A DNA stretch of 57,101 nt from Trichodesmium erythraeum GBRTRLIN201. GTDB lineage: Bacteria; Cyanobacteriota; Cyanobacteriia; Cyanobacteriales; Microcoleaceae. Below the pieces are notes generated by a model. It saw only the letters and a program-made list of their open reading frames with translations. It was not told the DNA's origin and ran no database searches. The first letter of the stretch is position 1; each line of letters opens with the position of its first letter. The DNA is taken from positions 1 through 57,101 of the forward strand of contig JAGGDU010000021.1 of assembly GCA_018457135.1 (NCBI GenBank). Reading direction: 5' to 3'. A program made the translations under genes and the position numbers. This document shows, piece by piece, positions 29,360 to 39,378 of the stretch.

Positions 29360-30166
29360 ATGGTCAATCTCACAAAAAAACTACTTGAGGCAAAAGACTG
29401 GGTGAAAGTCCGTGCTAGTACCGATGCTCAACAATCTTTTCTAACTTGGTATGGTTCAATTTATGCCTTTATTCCAGGGGAACTGAAACAGCATCTTTTT
29501 GAAATAGTAGGGATGAGTGTGGCCAGATGTATTCCGAAATCTGAGGGAGGTTGGGATTTTACTTCTAGGGAACTAACATTTTATCTTGACCCTGAAAGAG
29601 GAGAAAAGTTGGATACTTGGAAAAATCCTTGGACTGATGAAATTTTGCCTGTAGTTCATGTAGCAAATAATCCGGTACAAGGGTTATTTAAAAGGCCAAT
29701 GCCAGCATTAGTTAATGAGGAGTTAACGACTTATAAGTTTGACTTATTTTCTAACTATCCTAACCCCCTCGCGGATGACCCGAAGTTTGCTAGATATAGT
29801 CCTCAACCTCTCTATCAAGCGACCGAACTATTTAAATTGTCAGTACCTACGGCAGATTTGCAAAATCCTGAGACCACTTCTGTGTCTAAGGTGATGTTGG
29901 CATGGGATAGAGTTGGCCCTTGGTTGCCGTGGATGAAAATGGGCGATCGCCTCGGTCATCTAATTTACAGTGCTTGGGGTGGGAAGGTGTCCAGTCTGAC
30001 AGAATTACCTTTATTAATTCAAAATGAAATTAATACTCGTGTTCCTTTATTTAAAAATGCTGCTAAGTCTCTTTTAGATCAGGAGAATATGAATTCTTGG
30101 ATTTATTTTAAACAAAATTTTGATGCTTATTTAAAAGGTGAAAAATTTCCAATTTTTCGCGGTTAA
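29360..30166 (+). CDS. DUF1838-family protein
   Basis: A 268-residue soluble protein matching DUF1838. Diagnostic features are the aromatic-rich TWYGSIYAFIPGE region near 27-41, LDTWKNPWTDEILPVVHVAN near 90-109 and VMLAWDRVGPWLPWMKMGDR near 178-197, followed by the C-terminal IYSAWGGKVSSLTELPLLI region. The biochemical role of the family is unknown. No signal peptide. A decayed partial copy of its C-terminal third lies about 0.8 kb downstream. Start ATG 29360 follows a purine-rich AAAAGCGAAAAA. Confidence 0.85.
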   Translation: MVNLTKKLLEAKDWVKVRASTDAQQSFLTWYGSIYAFIPGELKQHLFEIVGMSVARCIPKSEGGWDFTSRELTFYLDPERGEKLDTWKNPWTDEILPVVHVANNPVQGLFKRPMPALVNEELTTYKFDLFSNYPNPLADDPKFARYSPQPLYQATELFKLSVPTADLQNPETTSVSKVMLAWDRVGPWLPWMKMGDRLGHLIYSAWGGKVSSLTELPLLIQNEINTRVPLFKNAAKSLLDQENMNSWIYFKQNFDAYLKGEKFPIFRG

Positions 30167-31230
30167 AGTTGAATAATAGAAATTATAAAGCATATTTAAT
30201 TTCCTCGAATATAAAAAAAGTATGGATGCCATAAAGTTAAGTATTATTTGTGGAATATTATTATTTTTATTGTAGTCAGCAACCAATAAATACTAATGTT
30301 AAAAATTTGCCTAGCATATAAACGGAGCTGAAATATAATTAATACTTACTATTCCCAAGAGAAAAAAGAATAATTTTATCTTAATTAACTACTTTTAAAT
30401 TATGGCAAATTCAAAAAAAATCGTTAAAGCATTAATTTATTAGGTCTCACTTTTGAGAAAAGCACTGTAGTAATTTTTGATAAAATTGGTATTAGTAATA
30501 TTGAAATAATTTTAGCAATTTCTTGCTTATTACTCATCGTTAAAATATTTAATTACTTTATATGCTAATTTCTAGTGATTATAGGATGGTATAGTTAGCC
30601 ATAGATTATTATTTTTGTGAATAGCTGTGGGGAAAACAGGTTCATTTAACATAAAAACTCAAACAGAAACTATTCAAGGTATTAGTCACAAATTATTGTA
30701 AGCACATAGACAAATTAGATGATTATACCTGCACTTTTAGTAATTAAGTAAAACAAAAAAACTTAATATATTGAGGAAAGTAATTTATATGCTATTTGTT
30801 TTCCTCTCAACACTAAAAATAGGTTTAAGTGTGAGTTTTCAGCAGCAACTAAAATGAAGGCAAGGGACAGAAAGCAGAAAAGTTAGGGAGGAATGTGAAA
30901 AAGTTACTTTCTATCACTGGATTTGGTATTATTTGGAGTGAGCTATCGCTCCAGTAATTTCCTTTAATAGTGCTTGGAATGGAAAAGTGGCTAGTGTGAT
31001 ATAATTACCTTTGTTAATTCAATAGTAAAAATTTACCTTTGTTCTTTAAATCTTAAAATATCATTCTATCTTGCCTGTTATCTATGCCAACCTTACGGAA
31101 AGGAAAAAAGTTAATGTAGGCGTATTTTTTTAAACTGATGTAATTTAAGCATAACAAAAAAGGTTTAGACTAGAATTTGTCAACTTTTGCTTAATGTTTG
31201 CTTCTCCAGCTTAATTATTTAGTAAATATT
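30167..31230. other. intergenic with a decayed DUF1838 copy
   Basis: About 1.06 kb between the DUF1838 gene and arsM. The only recognisable content is the partial DUF1838 copy at about 30925-31055. Confidence 0.45.
30925..31055 (+). pseudogene. decayed partial duplicate of the DUF1838 gene
   Basis: From 30969 the sequence agtgcttggaatggaaaagt and the next 35 bases align with agtgcttggggtgggaaggt at about 29970 inside the intact DUF1838 gene, including attacctttRttaattcaa. Weaker similarity continues to about 31055. Stops and small indels remove any reading frame. It corresponds to the SAWGGKVSSLTELPLLIQ part of the parent protein. Confidence 0.6.
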
Positions 31231-32466
31231 ATGAACTTGGAAAACTTTGAAGATAATTTATCCATAACTAATACAACTACAAACGAAAAATTGACTGATA
31301 ATTATAATATTGAAAGTGCCGTTTTAGAGCGTTATAAAGAAGGGGCTAAAAATGTACAAAGTTCGCTGTGTTGCCCAACTGAATATGAGGAAAACTATAT
31401 TGATATTTTACCTCTAGAAATTATTGAAAAAGATTATGGTTGTGGAGATACTACCCGCTATATATCCTCTGGAGAAACAGTTGTAGATTTAGGCTCAGGT
31501 GCTGGAAAAAATTGCTATATTATTGCTCAAAAAGTTGGTGCAGAGGGGCAAGTAATAGGGGTAGATTTTAATGATGATATGTTAGCATTAGCTCGCAAGT
31601 ATCAAGATCAAATAGCTGCAAAAACTGGATACAAAAATACTAAGTTTGTCAAGGCAAAAATCCAAGATTTGGCTTTAGATTTAGACTTAATTCAAAACTG
31701 GCTAACTGCTAATCCGATTAAATCTCTTGATGCTTTAGCTGCTTTTGAATATAAGTGTAATTCTCTCCGAAAAGAACAACCTTTGATTCCAGATAATAGT
31801 GTTGATGTCGTAATTTCTAACTGTGTTTTGAACTTAGTCCGCCCCCAAGATAAATATAAACTATTTCACGAAATTCATAGAGTATTAAAACGAGGAGGTC
31901 GAGCAGTTATTTCTGATATTGTCTGTGATGAAGACCCCACTATAAAAATTATGAATAACCCGGAATTATGGAGTGGCTGTATTGCAGGGGCATTTCGAGA
32001 AGATGTTTTTCTAGAAATGTTTGAAGAGGCTGGTTTTTATGGAATTGAAATTATTAAACGTGAGGAAAAAGCCTGGCAAGTAATTGATGGAATAGAGTTT
32101 CGCTCTCTGACAGTTCGTGCTTTTAAAGGTAAAGAGGGAGAATCTTTAGAACGCAATCAAGCTGTGATTTATAAAGGTCCATGGAAACAGGTAATTGATG
32201 ATGACAGTCATACTTTATATAGAGGTAAAAGAATGGCTGTTTGTGATAAAATTTTCCAGATTTATACAGATAAAAATGGTCCTTACCACCACCATATTTT
32301 GCCTGTTAAACCTTATGCAAATATTCCCATAGAAGTTGCAGAAATATTTGACTGTAAAGATGGCACAATTCGGCATCCTAGAGAAACTAAAGGCTTAGAT
32401 TATCAAACAACAAACATTAATAATAATAGTAATTGTTGTACTCCTTCTGATTCTGATTGTTGTTGA
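31231..32466 (+). CDS. arsenite S-adenosylmethionine methyltransferase ArsM
   Basis: A 411-residue class I methyltransferase. The SAM-binding glycine motif VVDLGSGAGKNCYIIAQKVG follows an N-terminal CCPTEYEENY and YGCGDT segment. The later cysteine motifs SNCVLNLV and WSGCIAGAF carry the As(III)-binding cysteines known from ArsM. The extended C-terminal third and the Cys-rich tail (CCTPSDSDCC) are typical of longer cyanobacterial ArsM-like proteins. I use ATG 31231; the frame is open from a TTG at 31198. ArsM methylates arsenite, the first step toward arsenosugars, and arsS lies 1.9 kb downstream on the same strand, which supports the assignment. Confidence 0.9.
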   Translation: MNLENFEDNLSITNTTTNEKLTDNYNIESAVLERYKEGAKNVQSSLCCPTEYEENYIDILPLEIIEKDYGCGDTTRYISSGETVVDLGSGAGKNCYIIAQKVGAEGQVIGVDFNDDMLALARKYQDQIAAKTGYKNTKFVKAKIQDLALDLDLIQNWLTANPIKSLDALAAFEYKCNSLRKEQPLIPDNSVDVVISNCVLNLVRPQDKYKLFHEIHRVLKRGGRAVISDIVCDEDPTIKIMNNPELWSGCIAGAFREDVFLEMFEEAGFYGIEIIKREEKAWQVIDGIEFRSLTVRAFKGKEGESLERNQAVIYKGPWKQVIDDDSHTLYRGKRMAVCDKIFQIYTDKNGPYHHHILPVKPYANIPIEVAEIFDCKDGTIRHPRETKGLDYQTTNINNNSNCCTPSDSDCC

Positions 32467-32838
32467 GTAATTATTGAGTTATCGCTATGAGTTACTAACT
32501 TACTTATCATGCTGGAAGAGAAATTAGTCTCCAAAAACAATTATTACTTATATTTGTACAGCATGACCTGGGGAATAAAAAAGTTATAACCTAACCTTAA
32601 TTTTGATAGTAGTCTATCGTAATTATTTTGCTCAAGGGAATAGTAGGGTTATTTTGTTCCCCTACTATAATAATTTATAGAAGTAGATAAAAATAGGCTA
32701 AGAATTGCGAATTCATAATTAACTTTTTTATAGTTAGGGAAAAGCAAGGTTTTGCCATACAGAAAAATTAAATAAGGAGCAATAATTTTTCCTACTTCCT
32801 ACTTCCTTTTTTTTGACTGAAAGTTTAACTAAGTACCA
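32467..32838. other. intergenic, no gene seen
   Basis: About 370 bp between arsM and a small membrane-protein gene; AT-rich, no coding signal. Confidence 0.4.
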
Positions 32839-33090
32839 ATGAATAGAATTCCTAATTCCAATTATAAATCTCGTGATCAGAATTTAGTTGATTCAGAAGA
32901 AAACGATCAAATGGAAATTATAGAAGCTTATAACCCTGAAACTAAGTTAATGCTAGAAAGATTTATTTTAATGTTAATAGCAGTTGGGTTAATAGTGGGG
33001 GCAATTTTATCCGTTGGAGTTGTTTATATTCTTGATAAAACTGGGTTTACAACTCCTCCTAATCAACAGAAAATAGATTTAGGACAATGA
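32839..33090 (+). CDS. small single-pass membrane protein, unknown function
   Basis: An 83-residue protein with a polar, acidic N-terminal half and one strong membrane helix at about residues 42-68 (FILMLIAVGLIVGAILSVGV). A short hydrophilic tail follows. ATG 32839 is the only sensible start. It lies between arsM and arsS on the same strand, but I have no sequence evidence for a role in arsenic metabolism. Similar small membrane proteins are common in cyanobacteria. Confidence 0.6.
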   Translation: MNRIPNSNYKSRDQNLVDSEENDQMEIIEAYNPETKLMLERFILMLIAVGLIVGAILSVGVVYILDKTGFTTPPNQQKIDLGQ

Positions 33091-33374
33091 AACTTATTCC
33101 GTTATTATTATATTTAACTATTTAGCTATCAGCTATAGTAGTTATGATATTAATGAGAAGGATATTTATTCTCTTTTGCCTGTTACTTAAAACCATAATT
33201 TTTGTGCCTCATATAAATTTTTTTAATAATTATAGGCATTAAGAGAATATATATTTATTATGCTTAATTTGATTTCTCTAATCCCTATTTTTAATAAAAT
33301 TATAGTAAGACTTTTAATATTTGATATTAACTTATGATATCATCTAATAATCTAATAAAATTCAAGGTATAATT

Positions 33375-33836
33375 ATGACTGATTCTCAAAAAGTTCCTGT
33401 AGATGAAAAATTTGTACCTTTTCTCCAAAAAGTTCAGACTCAAGCAAGATTACCGGATATTTACGATGCTAGAGATATTAGTATTATTATATTTCGGACA
33501 ATGCGTGATTTGATGACAACAGAAGCATCTAATCAGATCGCCTCAGACTTAGCTTCTAGTAGTGAAAAACCAGACCCAGATGAAATAGGAGAACTTTGGA
33601 AAGATAACAACCCACTTGTTGCTTTTCTTAGTAAAGTTCGTCGTCCACTTATATTTGATGGTAAGACTTTTATTTTCCGAGTTAGCCAAGAAGCTGGAGT
33701 TCCTAAAGGAATAGCAGCTGAAACAGTAATTAAAGCAGTTTTTTCTGCTGTTAAAGAAGAATTATCAACTCAGAGAATTCAAGAAATAGCTAAGTTTATG
33801 CCAGATGAAATTAAGATTATGTGGAACAAAGCTTAG
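33375..33836 (+). CDS. DUF2267-family protein
   Basis: A 153-residue soluble helical protein with DUF2267 features: paired helical halves and a C-terminal SAVKEELSTQRIQEIAKFMP. The last segment is the family's typical region, where the protein resembles a repeat of small helical bundles. The molecular role is unknown. It sits 285 bp after the small membrane protein and 541 bp before arsS; whether they form one transcript is unclear. Intact with ATG 33375. Confidence 0.75.
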   Translation: MTDSQKVPVDEKFVPFLQKVQTQARLPDIYDARDISIIIFRTMRDLMTTEASNQIASDLASSSEKPDPDEIGELWKDNNPLVAFLSKVRRPLIFDGKTFIFRVSQEAGVPKGIAAETVIKAVFSAVKEELSTQRIQEIAKFMPDEIKIMWNKA

Positions 33837-34377
33837 AAAGTTGATATTTTTTTCAGGTGTTATTGATTCTATTCAGTGGGGAAAGATTACTCTTTAAATT
33901 GAATTTTTTGCATTCAATATAAATTATAAATTGAAAGAGGAAAAATGGTAATTTTCTAGTGCTGAAAAATAATACTTATTTTCTAAAAACTCATAAGAAA
34001 AAGCTCAGGTAATACTTCATCAAGTTTATGTCTATAATATTAGTATTTTATCTATATTTCGGATGATTCATACCAATTACCTTCCATTAATGCTGTATTT
34101 AGTTTCTACTTCAATTATTAAGTAATTAGCACAGTCGGAATAACCTTATAACCTTTTTCATGATTATTAGTAATTCTTCTTTTTTTGACTTCTTCCACCT
34201 CTCATCCCATACTCAAGATATGGGTTGAAAAGTTTTTATAAATAGTATGAGTTGAAGGGCTCTTTAAATTATAAATCAAATTTATAAAGTTGAATTTCGA
34301 GTTAAATTTGTATATTTATTGATCATATGACTTATTCCCTTCTTTATTTTTTCAATTAGTTATTAAAATTTATTGCA
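33837..34377. other. intergenic upstream of arsS
   Basis: About 540 bp with no coding signal. An arsenic-responsive (ArsR) operator would be expected somewhere upstream of arsM or arsS, but I could not identify one. Confidence 0.4.
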
Positions 34378-35364
34378 ATGAGAAAAACAGCTTTTATACC
34401 TTTCTTAGCTAAACTAGGTAAGGCTTTAACTAAGAAAAAAATTACTGTTTTACAGATTAATATTGGTAGACGTTGTAATCTTGCTTGTACTCATTGTCAT
34501 GTGGAAGCTAGTCCAAAAAGAACAGAAGAACTTAGTAAAGAAATTTGTGAACAATTAATTGAGTTAATTAATAGATTTCCTCAAATTCAAACAGTTGATT
34601 TGACCGGGGGCGCACCAGAAATGAATTATGGTTTTAAACCCTTAGTTGAAGCTGCAATAAAAAATAATAAAGAAGTAATTGTTCGTTCTAATTTGACAAT
34701 TTATTTTGTGCCAGGGTTTGAAGATATTCCACAGTATTGTGCTGAAAATAAACTCAGAATTATTGCATCGTTACCTTGTTATTTAGAAGATAATGTAGAT
34801 AAAATGCGTGGCAATGGTGTTTATCAAAAGTCTATTAGGGCATTGCAATGGTTGAATAGATTAGGATACGGACAAAATCAAAGTATGATATTAGATTTAG
34901 TTTATAATCCTCCAGTCCCGAATAGTTATAAGTTTGCACTTCCTGCCAATCAAAAAAATTTAGAACAAGACTATAAAAGTTATTTAAAAGAACATTTCAA
35001 CGTCAAATTTAATCAACTATTTACAATTACTAATTTACCTATAGGTAGAACTAGGCTTTTTCTAGAAAACCTAAAGATACATCAACCTTATTTAGACTTC
35101 TTAGAGGCAAATTTTAATGGTGAAACTATAGAAAATTTAATGTGCCGGAACGAGTTATCAATTGATTATTTAGGTAATGTTTATGACTGTGACTTTAATC
35201 AAATGGAAAATATTCCGGCTAAAACTTCAAAAGGTGAAACAATTACAGTAGCTAAGTTATTAGAAGGTAATAGTTTAGACATAATTGAACAAGTACAGAC
35301 AGCAAATTATTGTTACGGTTGTACCGCAGGTTGTGGATCTAGCTGCGGTGGAGCACTAGTATAA
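34378..35364 (+). CDS. arsenosugar biosynthesis radical SAM protein ArsS
   Basis: A 328-residue radical SAM enzyme. The [4Fe-4S] motif RRCNLACTHCH (about residues 30-40, CxxxCxxC) is followed by VDLTGGAPEMN, the family's GGxP-like SAM-binding segment. The C-terminus has additional cysteines in a SPASM-like arrangement (MCRNEL, YDCDFNQ, CYGCTAGCGSSCGG). ArsS is proposed to add the 5'-deoxyadenosyl group to dimethylated arsenic, building the arsenosugar precursor. Together with ArsM this gives a minimal arsenosugar pathway. Intact; ATG 34378. Confidence 0.92.
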   Translation: MRKTAFIPFLAKLGKALTKKKITVLQINIGRRCNLACTHCHVEASPKRTEELSKEICEQLIELINRFPQIQTVDLTGGAPEMNYGFKPLVEAAIKNNKEVIVRSNLTIYFVPGFEDIPQYCAENKLRIIASLPCYLEDNVDKMRGNGVYQKSIRALQWLNRLGYGQNQSMILDLVYNPPVPNSYKFALPANQKNLEQDYKSYLKEHFNVKFNQLFTITNLPIGRTRLFLENLKIHQPYLDFLEANFNGETIENLMCRNELSIDYLGNVYDCDFNQMENIPAKTSKGETITVAKLLEGNSLDIIEQVQTANYCYGCTAGCGSSCGGALV

Positions 35365-36034
35365 ATGAGACAATGTAATATGATAAAAACTATTTATGTG
35401 TAATAGAAATGTCCGAAAAATCATATAGAAAATTACATGAAACTTCTTATCAAGAATTTGAAAAAAGAAATATTTAATTCCTGCGGAACTGGTGACCAAG
35501 GGATTTATCGGTGTTGACCTGCTGACCTGCAACAACCCTCTACCCACTATACAATAAATAGATGTGCTAACTCTAGTTAAATAAGCGAGTCATCCTAAAA
35601 ATTTATGCCACAAACGTCACTAAAATTATCTGCTACTTTTGTAGCAGTAAAGTTTGATGCACTTTCTGATCTTTGAGGAAGACAAATATTAAAACTGCTG
35701 TGAGAACTATAACAAGAGTTATGTGTCTATGATATCAAATCTAGTAGCATTGATAAATTAGTGTATATTCGAATAATTTGTTGATGTTTGAGCTTTTGAA
35801 CAGGGTTTTGTCCCTAAGACGCGATCGGAATTATATTACTTATCATTCAGTAGATTTCTATATGCGATCGCCTAAATACTCTTCGTAATTGAAGTGTCAC
35901 CCAAGTATAGTATTAATCTATGGTAATTGCTTATTACTAATTAATACTGTTGAATGTTGAGTTTTGACTTCCGTCTCAGGATATTACTCACTATAGTTAT
36001 AAATAGTTACCCTAAATTTTAATTATTCCAAATA
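35365..36034. other. intergenic with one arm of a long inverted repeat
   Basis: About 670 bp. Positions 35480-35580 match 40417-40510 in inverted orientation. Two HIP1-like GCGATCG sites lie near 35821 and 35864. No gene. Confidence 0.5.
35480..35580 (+). repeat. arm of a dispersed inverted repeat (partner at 40417-40510)
   Basis: The reverse complement of this stretch shares agggttgttgcaggtcagca and gttagcacat with 40417-40510, plus gataaat and ttggtcaccag in the same order and spacing. The two arms enclose the pentapeptide, CHASE2 and DUF928 genes. The origin (MITE-like repeat or IS end) is unknown. Confidence 0.65.
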
Positions 36035-36475
36035 ATGATTAACCAACAAGTAGAACGAAACATTAGACTTTTGCTAGAAACTCGTGAGTGTCCAAACTGC
36101 TATCTAGAAGGAGCTAGACTAGGAGGGGTCAATTTAGGAGGAGGCAATCTTGGGGAAGCAAAACTACAAATAGCAAACCTTGCAGGAGCTAAGTTAGGAG
36201 GAGCAAATCTTGGAGGAGCAAACCTTGGAGGAGCTTACTTGGGAGGAGCTTACTTAGGAGGGGCAAATCTTGGAGGAGCTTATATGGAGGGTGCTAATTT
36301 AGAAGGAGCTTATTTAGCTGGAGCAAACCTTGGAGGTACCTATTTGGTCGGAGCAAATTTATCAGGAGCAAACTTAGAAGGAGCAAATCTGGGGGGAGCA
36401 AATCTGGAAGGAGCTAGTTTAGAAGGAGCAATTCTCACTGGCACAATAATGCCAGATGGTGTTAGGCATGACTAA
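36035..36475 (+). CDS. pentapeptide-repeat protein
   Basis: A 146-residue protein made almost entirely of pentapeptide repeats of the A(N/Y)LxG type from about residue 25 to 140, expected to fold as a right-handed quadrilateral beta-helix. A short N-terminal cap contains CPNCY. The DNA itself is a 15-bp-phased repeat (ggagcaaat variants), so unit number may change by slippage. No enzymatic residues are visible. Such proteins are numerous in filamentous cyanobacteria and mostly uncharacterised; a few target gyrase, but nothing here indicates that. ATG 36035. Confidence 0.85.
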   Translation: MINQQVERNIRLLLETRECPNCYLEGARLGGVNLGGGNLGEAKLQIANLAGAKLGGANLGGANLGGAYLGGAYLGGANLGGAYMEGANLEGAYLAGANLGGTYLVGANLSGANLEGANLGGANLEGASLEGAILTGTIMPDGVRHD

Positions 36476-37028
36476 TTGACATCCTTCCTGACTGTCAGGT
36501 GCAAGGGGGATTCACTGTTAGGTTTGCTCTCAAGGGCGGGTTGACGTTTTGCACTTAGCATACGCTACGCGCTCCACAGGCTTAATGCAATTTAAGTCGC
36601 GAGTGCGAAACTTTAATCCTAGTTAAACTTTTTATCTGGTGCATTCGTTTTTTACCTCGGACTTTCCGCTTTAGACTAATTAATGAGTAAAACATTAACA
36701 TATGTGTTAAAAAAAACACAAGTAAAAATTCGCCTGATAGTTGGGAAAAGCTTTGAAGTGTGTTGTTCCGTAAACTGAGATGAAATTCAATAATCTTAAT
36801 GCTTTTGTTCTCAACATTAATTTATATGTATATGAACTAGTATGTACAGCAAATTTTATGAAGAGTGGGGTACAAATATGGGGGGAAAAATGTGCGCGCT
36901 ACAAAGATTTGATTAAAAAATGTCCCCTGAACCGGGGAGCTCTTGTTTAATGTTTGTAGTTCATAGCTATCTTAAAATCTGCTGTAAGTGTCGAGAACAA
37001 CTATTTAAAACTGATTCCAAGAGGGTTA
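36476..37028. other. intergenic with a REP-like element and possible IS remnant
   Basis: GC content rises at 36480-36600, where a REP-like string with ACGCTACGCG (near 36563) occurs. The minus strand has a short coding-like trace (GLKFRTRDLNCIKPVERVAY) that could be the 3' end of a TnpB relic, but this is weak. At 36923-36938 TCCCC/GGGGA form a small stem with a 6-nt loop. Nothing else is recognised. Confidence 0.35.
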
Positions 37029-38960
37029 ATGGCTATTAAAATTATGGGACTTATACATTTTTGGCAATGCATCAATAAAAAAATTAACTCTCTAAGGATA
37101 CCAATACCAGTAATTACCCTTTCTAGCTTTACTATCCTCGGTTTACTATTTTTCAGATACTTAGGAGTATTCCAACCACTAGAACTAGCAGTATTTGATT
37201 TGATGATGCGTTTGCGGTCAATGGAAGAGCCAGATCCTCGGCTTCTAATAGTAGAGATAACTGAAGAGGATATTCAGTCTTTACAGCAGTGGCCAATCTC
37301 CGATAAAACTTTGGCCAAAATTTTAGTATCTCTACAAAAGCATCAACCTAAAGTAATAGGTCTAGATATTTATCGAGATATTCCTTATCCGCCTGGTGAG
37401 TCAGAATTATTGGAACAATTGAAAAAACCGAATATTTTTGCTATTACTTATCTTCACAGAGATCTTGATAAAACAGTATTGCCACCTCCCACAATACCAG
37501 AAGAAAGAATTGGGTTTAATAATATTAATCTTGATCCGAATGGTGTAATTCGTCGTTATTTATTATTTACTTCTCATAAAAATAAAACATTCACAGCTTT
37601 TTCTTTAAAATTAGCTATTACTTACCTGAAAGATTATGGAATATTGCCGGTTGTCACTAAAAATAATGAATATAAATTAGGTGATGTATTATTTAAAGAA
37701 TTAAAATCAAATTCAGGGGGATACCAAAGAATTGATGATACAGGATATAAAATTTTAATAAATTATCGTAATTCTAAATCTGTTGCTCCCAAAGTTAGCA
37801 TAACTAATGTTTTAAATAATAATTTTGACCCTAAATTAGTCAAAAATAAAATTGTTTTGATTGGGACTACAGCTCCTAGTAGCAATGACTTATTTTGGAC
37901 TCCTTATAGTTTTGGTAATTCAAAGTTTTTAAGAATGGCAGGAGTCGAGCTTTATGCACATATTACAAGTCAAATTATTAGTGCAGTTCTTGATGATAGA
38001 AAGCTATTTTCATACTGGAATGAATCAATAGAAATACTATGGATTATAGCTTGGTCAATTGTTGGTGCTAGTCTGACTAGGTATATCAGGAAACCTATGA
38101 TTTGGATGTTAATAAATTTTCTGAGTTTTAGTATTTTAGGTGGTATTAGTTATGGTATTTTTATAAATATGCAGTGGATTCCTGTGGTAGCACCATTAGC
38201 AGGAATGGTTATTACAGGTGGGATAGTTATAGTTTATAACATGCATGAATCATGGCAACAGAAAAATCTGGTGATGAAATTATTAGGTCAGCAAACTTCT
38301 CCAGAGATTGCTAATGCTCTTTGGCAACAACGTTCAGAGTTGATTAATTCTGGAATTTTACCGGCAAAAACAGTTACAGCAACTATCTTATTTACTGACT
38401 TAAAAAATTTTAGCACTATCTCAGAAAAAAAAACATCGGAAGTTTTAATGATCTGGTTAAATCAATATCTGAGTGCTATGACAGATATTGTGATTAATCA
38501 TAATGGAATAGTCAATAAATTTACTGGAGATGGAATAATGGCAGTATTTGGTATACCAGTACCTAGTAATACTGTTGAAGAGATTGCTATGGATGCTCAA
38601 AATGCAGTTAACTGTGCTTTAGAAATGGAAGAATATTTGTTGAAGTTTAATTGTCAGTGGCAAAAACAGGGTGATCCAGAAATAAAAATGCGGGTAGGAA
38701 TTTATACAGGAAGCATAATAGTTGGTAGTTTAGGAGGAAAAAATCGCTTAGAGTATGGAGTAATTGGTGATAGTGTTAATATTGCTTCCCGGTTAGAAAG
38801 TTTTGAGAAGGAATATCATCGAAGAATTTGTCGAGTTTTGATTGCTGAGGAAACTTTCAAATATCTAGATGGAAAATTTAAAGTAGAATTTTGGGGTAAT
38901 TTTTGTCTGAAAGGGAAGACAAAACCGATTAGTATATATTTGGTTAGTGGTAAAAAATAA
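37029..38960 (+). CDS. CHASE2-domain class III adenylate/guanylate cyclase
   Basis: A 643-residue membrane sensor cyclase. A TM near 30-48 precedes the extracytoplasmic CHASE2 domain (about 50-320, with VFDLMMRLRSMEEPDPRLL near the start). Several TM helices follow at about 330-400. The class III cyclase domain (about 445-620) has metal-binding Asp in LFTDLKNFS and FTGDGIMAVFG, the purine-contact Lys in VNKFTGDG, and VIGDSVNIASRLES with the transition-state Asn and Arg. At the second purine-specifying position, usually Asp or Thr, it has Gly (EYGVIGD). It probably makes cAMP in response to an envelope signal. The DUF928 gene 418 bp downstream is a common neighbour of CHASE2 genes. Confidence 0.92.
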   Translation: MAIKIMGLIHFWQCINKKINSLRIPIPVITLSSFTILGLLFFRYLGVFQPLELAVFDLMMRLRSMEEPDPRLLIVEITEEDIQSLQQWPISDKTLAKILVSLQKHQPKVIGLDIYRDIPYPPGESELLEQLKKPNIFAITYLHRDLDKTVLPPPTIPEERIGFNNINLDPNGVIRRYLLFTSHKNKTFTAFSLKLAITYLKDYGILPVVTKNNEYKLGDVLFKELKSNSGGYQRIDDTGYKILINYRNSKSVAPKVSITNVLNNNFDPKLVKNKIVLIGTTAPSSNDLFWTPYSFGNSKFLRMAGVELYAHITSQIISAVLDDRKLFSYWNESIEILWIIAWSIVGASLTRYIRKPMIWMLINFLSFSILGGISYGIFINMQWIPVVAPLAGMVITGGIVIVYNMHESWQQKNLVMKLLGQQTSPEIANALWQQRSELINSGILPAKTVTATILFTDLKNFSTISEKKTSEVLMIWLNQYLSAMTDIVINHNGIVNKFTGDGIMAVFGIPVPSNTVEEIAMDAQNAVNCALEMEEYLLKFNCQWQKQGDPEIKMRVGIYTGSIIVGSLGGKNRLEYGVIGDSVNIASRLESFEKEYHRRICRVLIAEETFKYLDGKFKVEFWGNFCLKGKTKPISIYLVSGKK

Positions 38961-39378
38961 TTTTTAAATTTGATAATTTCTTCTTAAATTGTCTGTTGAG
39001 TAACAAACTGATATTAATAAGCTAAAAATTAAATAAAAAGTTTTAAGTGTTTAGGGAAAATACTGTCCAAGCAAACCATAATTATTAATTTGCTGATTGA
39101 ATTGATCGAAATGTGCTGATTGAATCTAAAAGTCTTGAAAGATAAAGGTAGGTACTTTTTTTGGAGAGAAATAAAGTATAGCTTTTGGAGTCTGAGGAGC
39201 CAAAAAGTTAGCATCTTAAGTTAACTATGGCAGGAAAATTAAGGGACAAATGTATCCTATCAGCTCCTCTAGAATTTCTATTTATCCTGACTCCTGGTTC
39301 CTGACTTATGACTCCTACTCTTACCAAAAGATTATTTTGGCAAGTCTTAAGTAGAAAAAATACAAACCTTATCTAACT
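38961..39378. other. intergenic, no gene seen
   Basis: About 420 bp between the cyclase and the DUF928 gene. Frames are short and AT-driven; no RNA gene is evident. Confidence 0.4.

Noticed and set aside
36476-36700. Possible 3' end of a TnpB relic on the minus strand
   Set aside because: Only about 20 protein-like residues and no zinc ribbon or RuvC motif; kept as a remark in the intergenic entry only.
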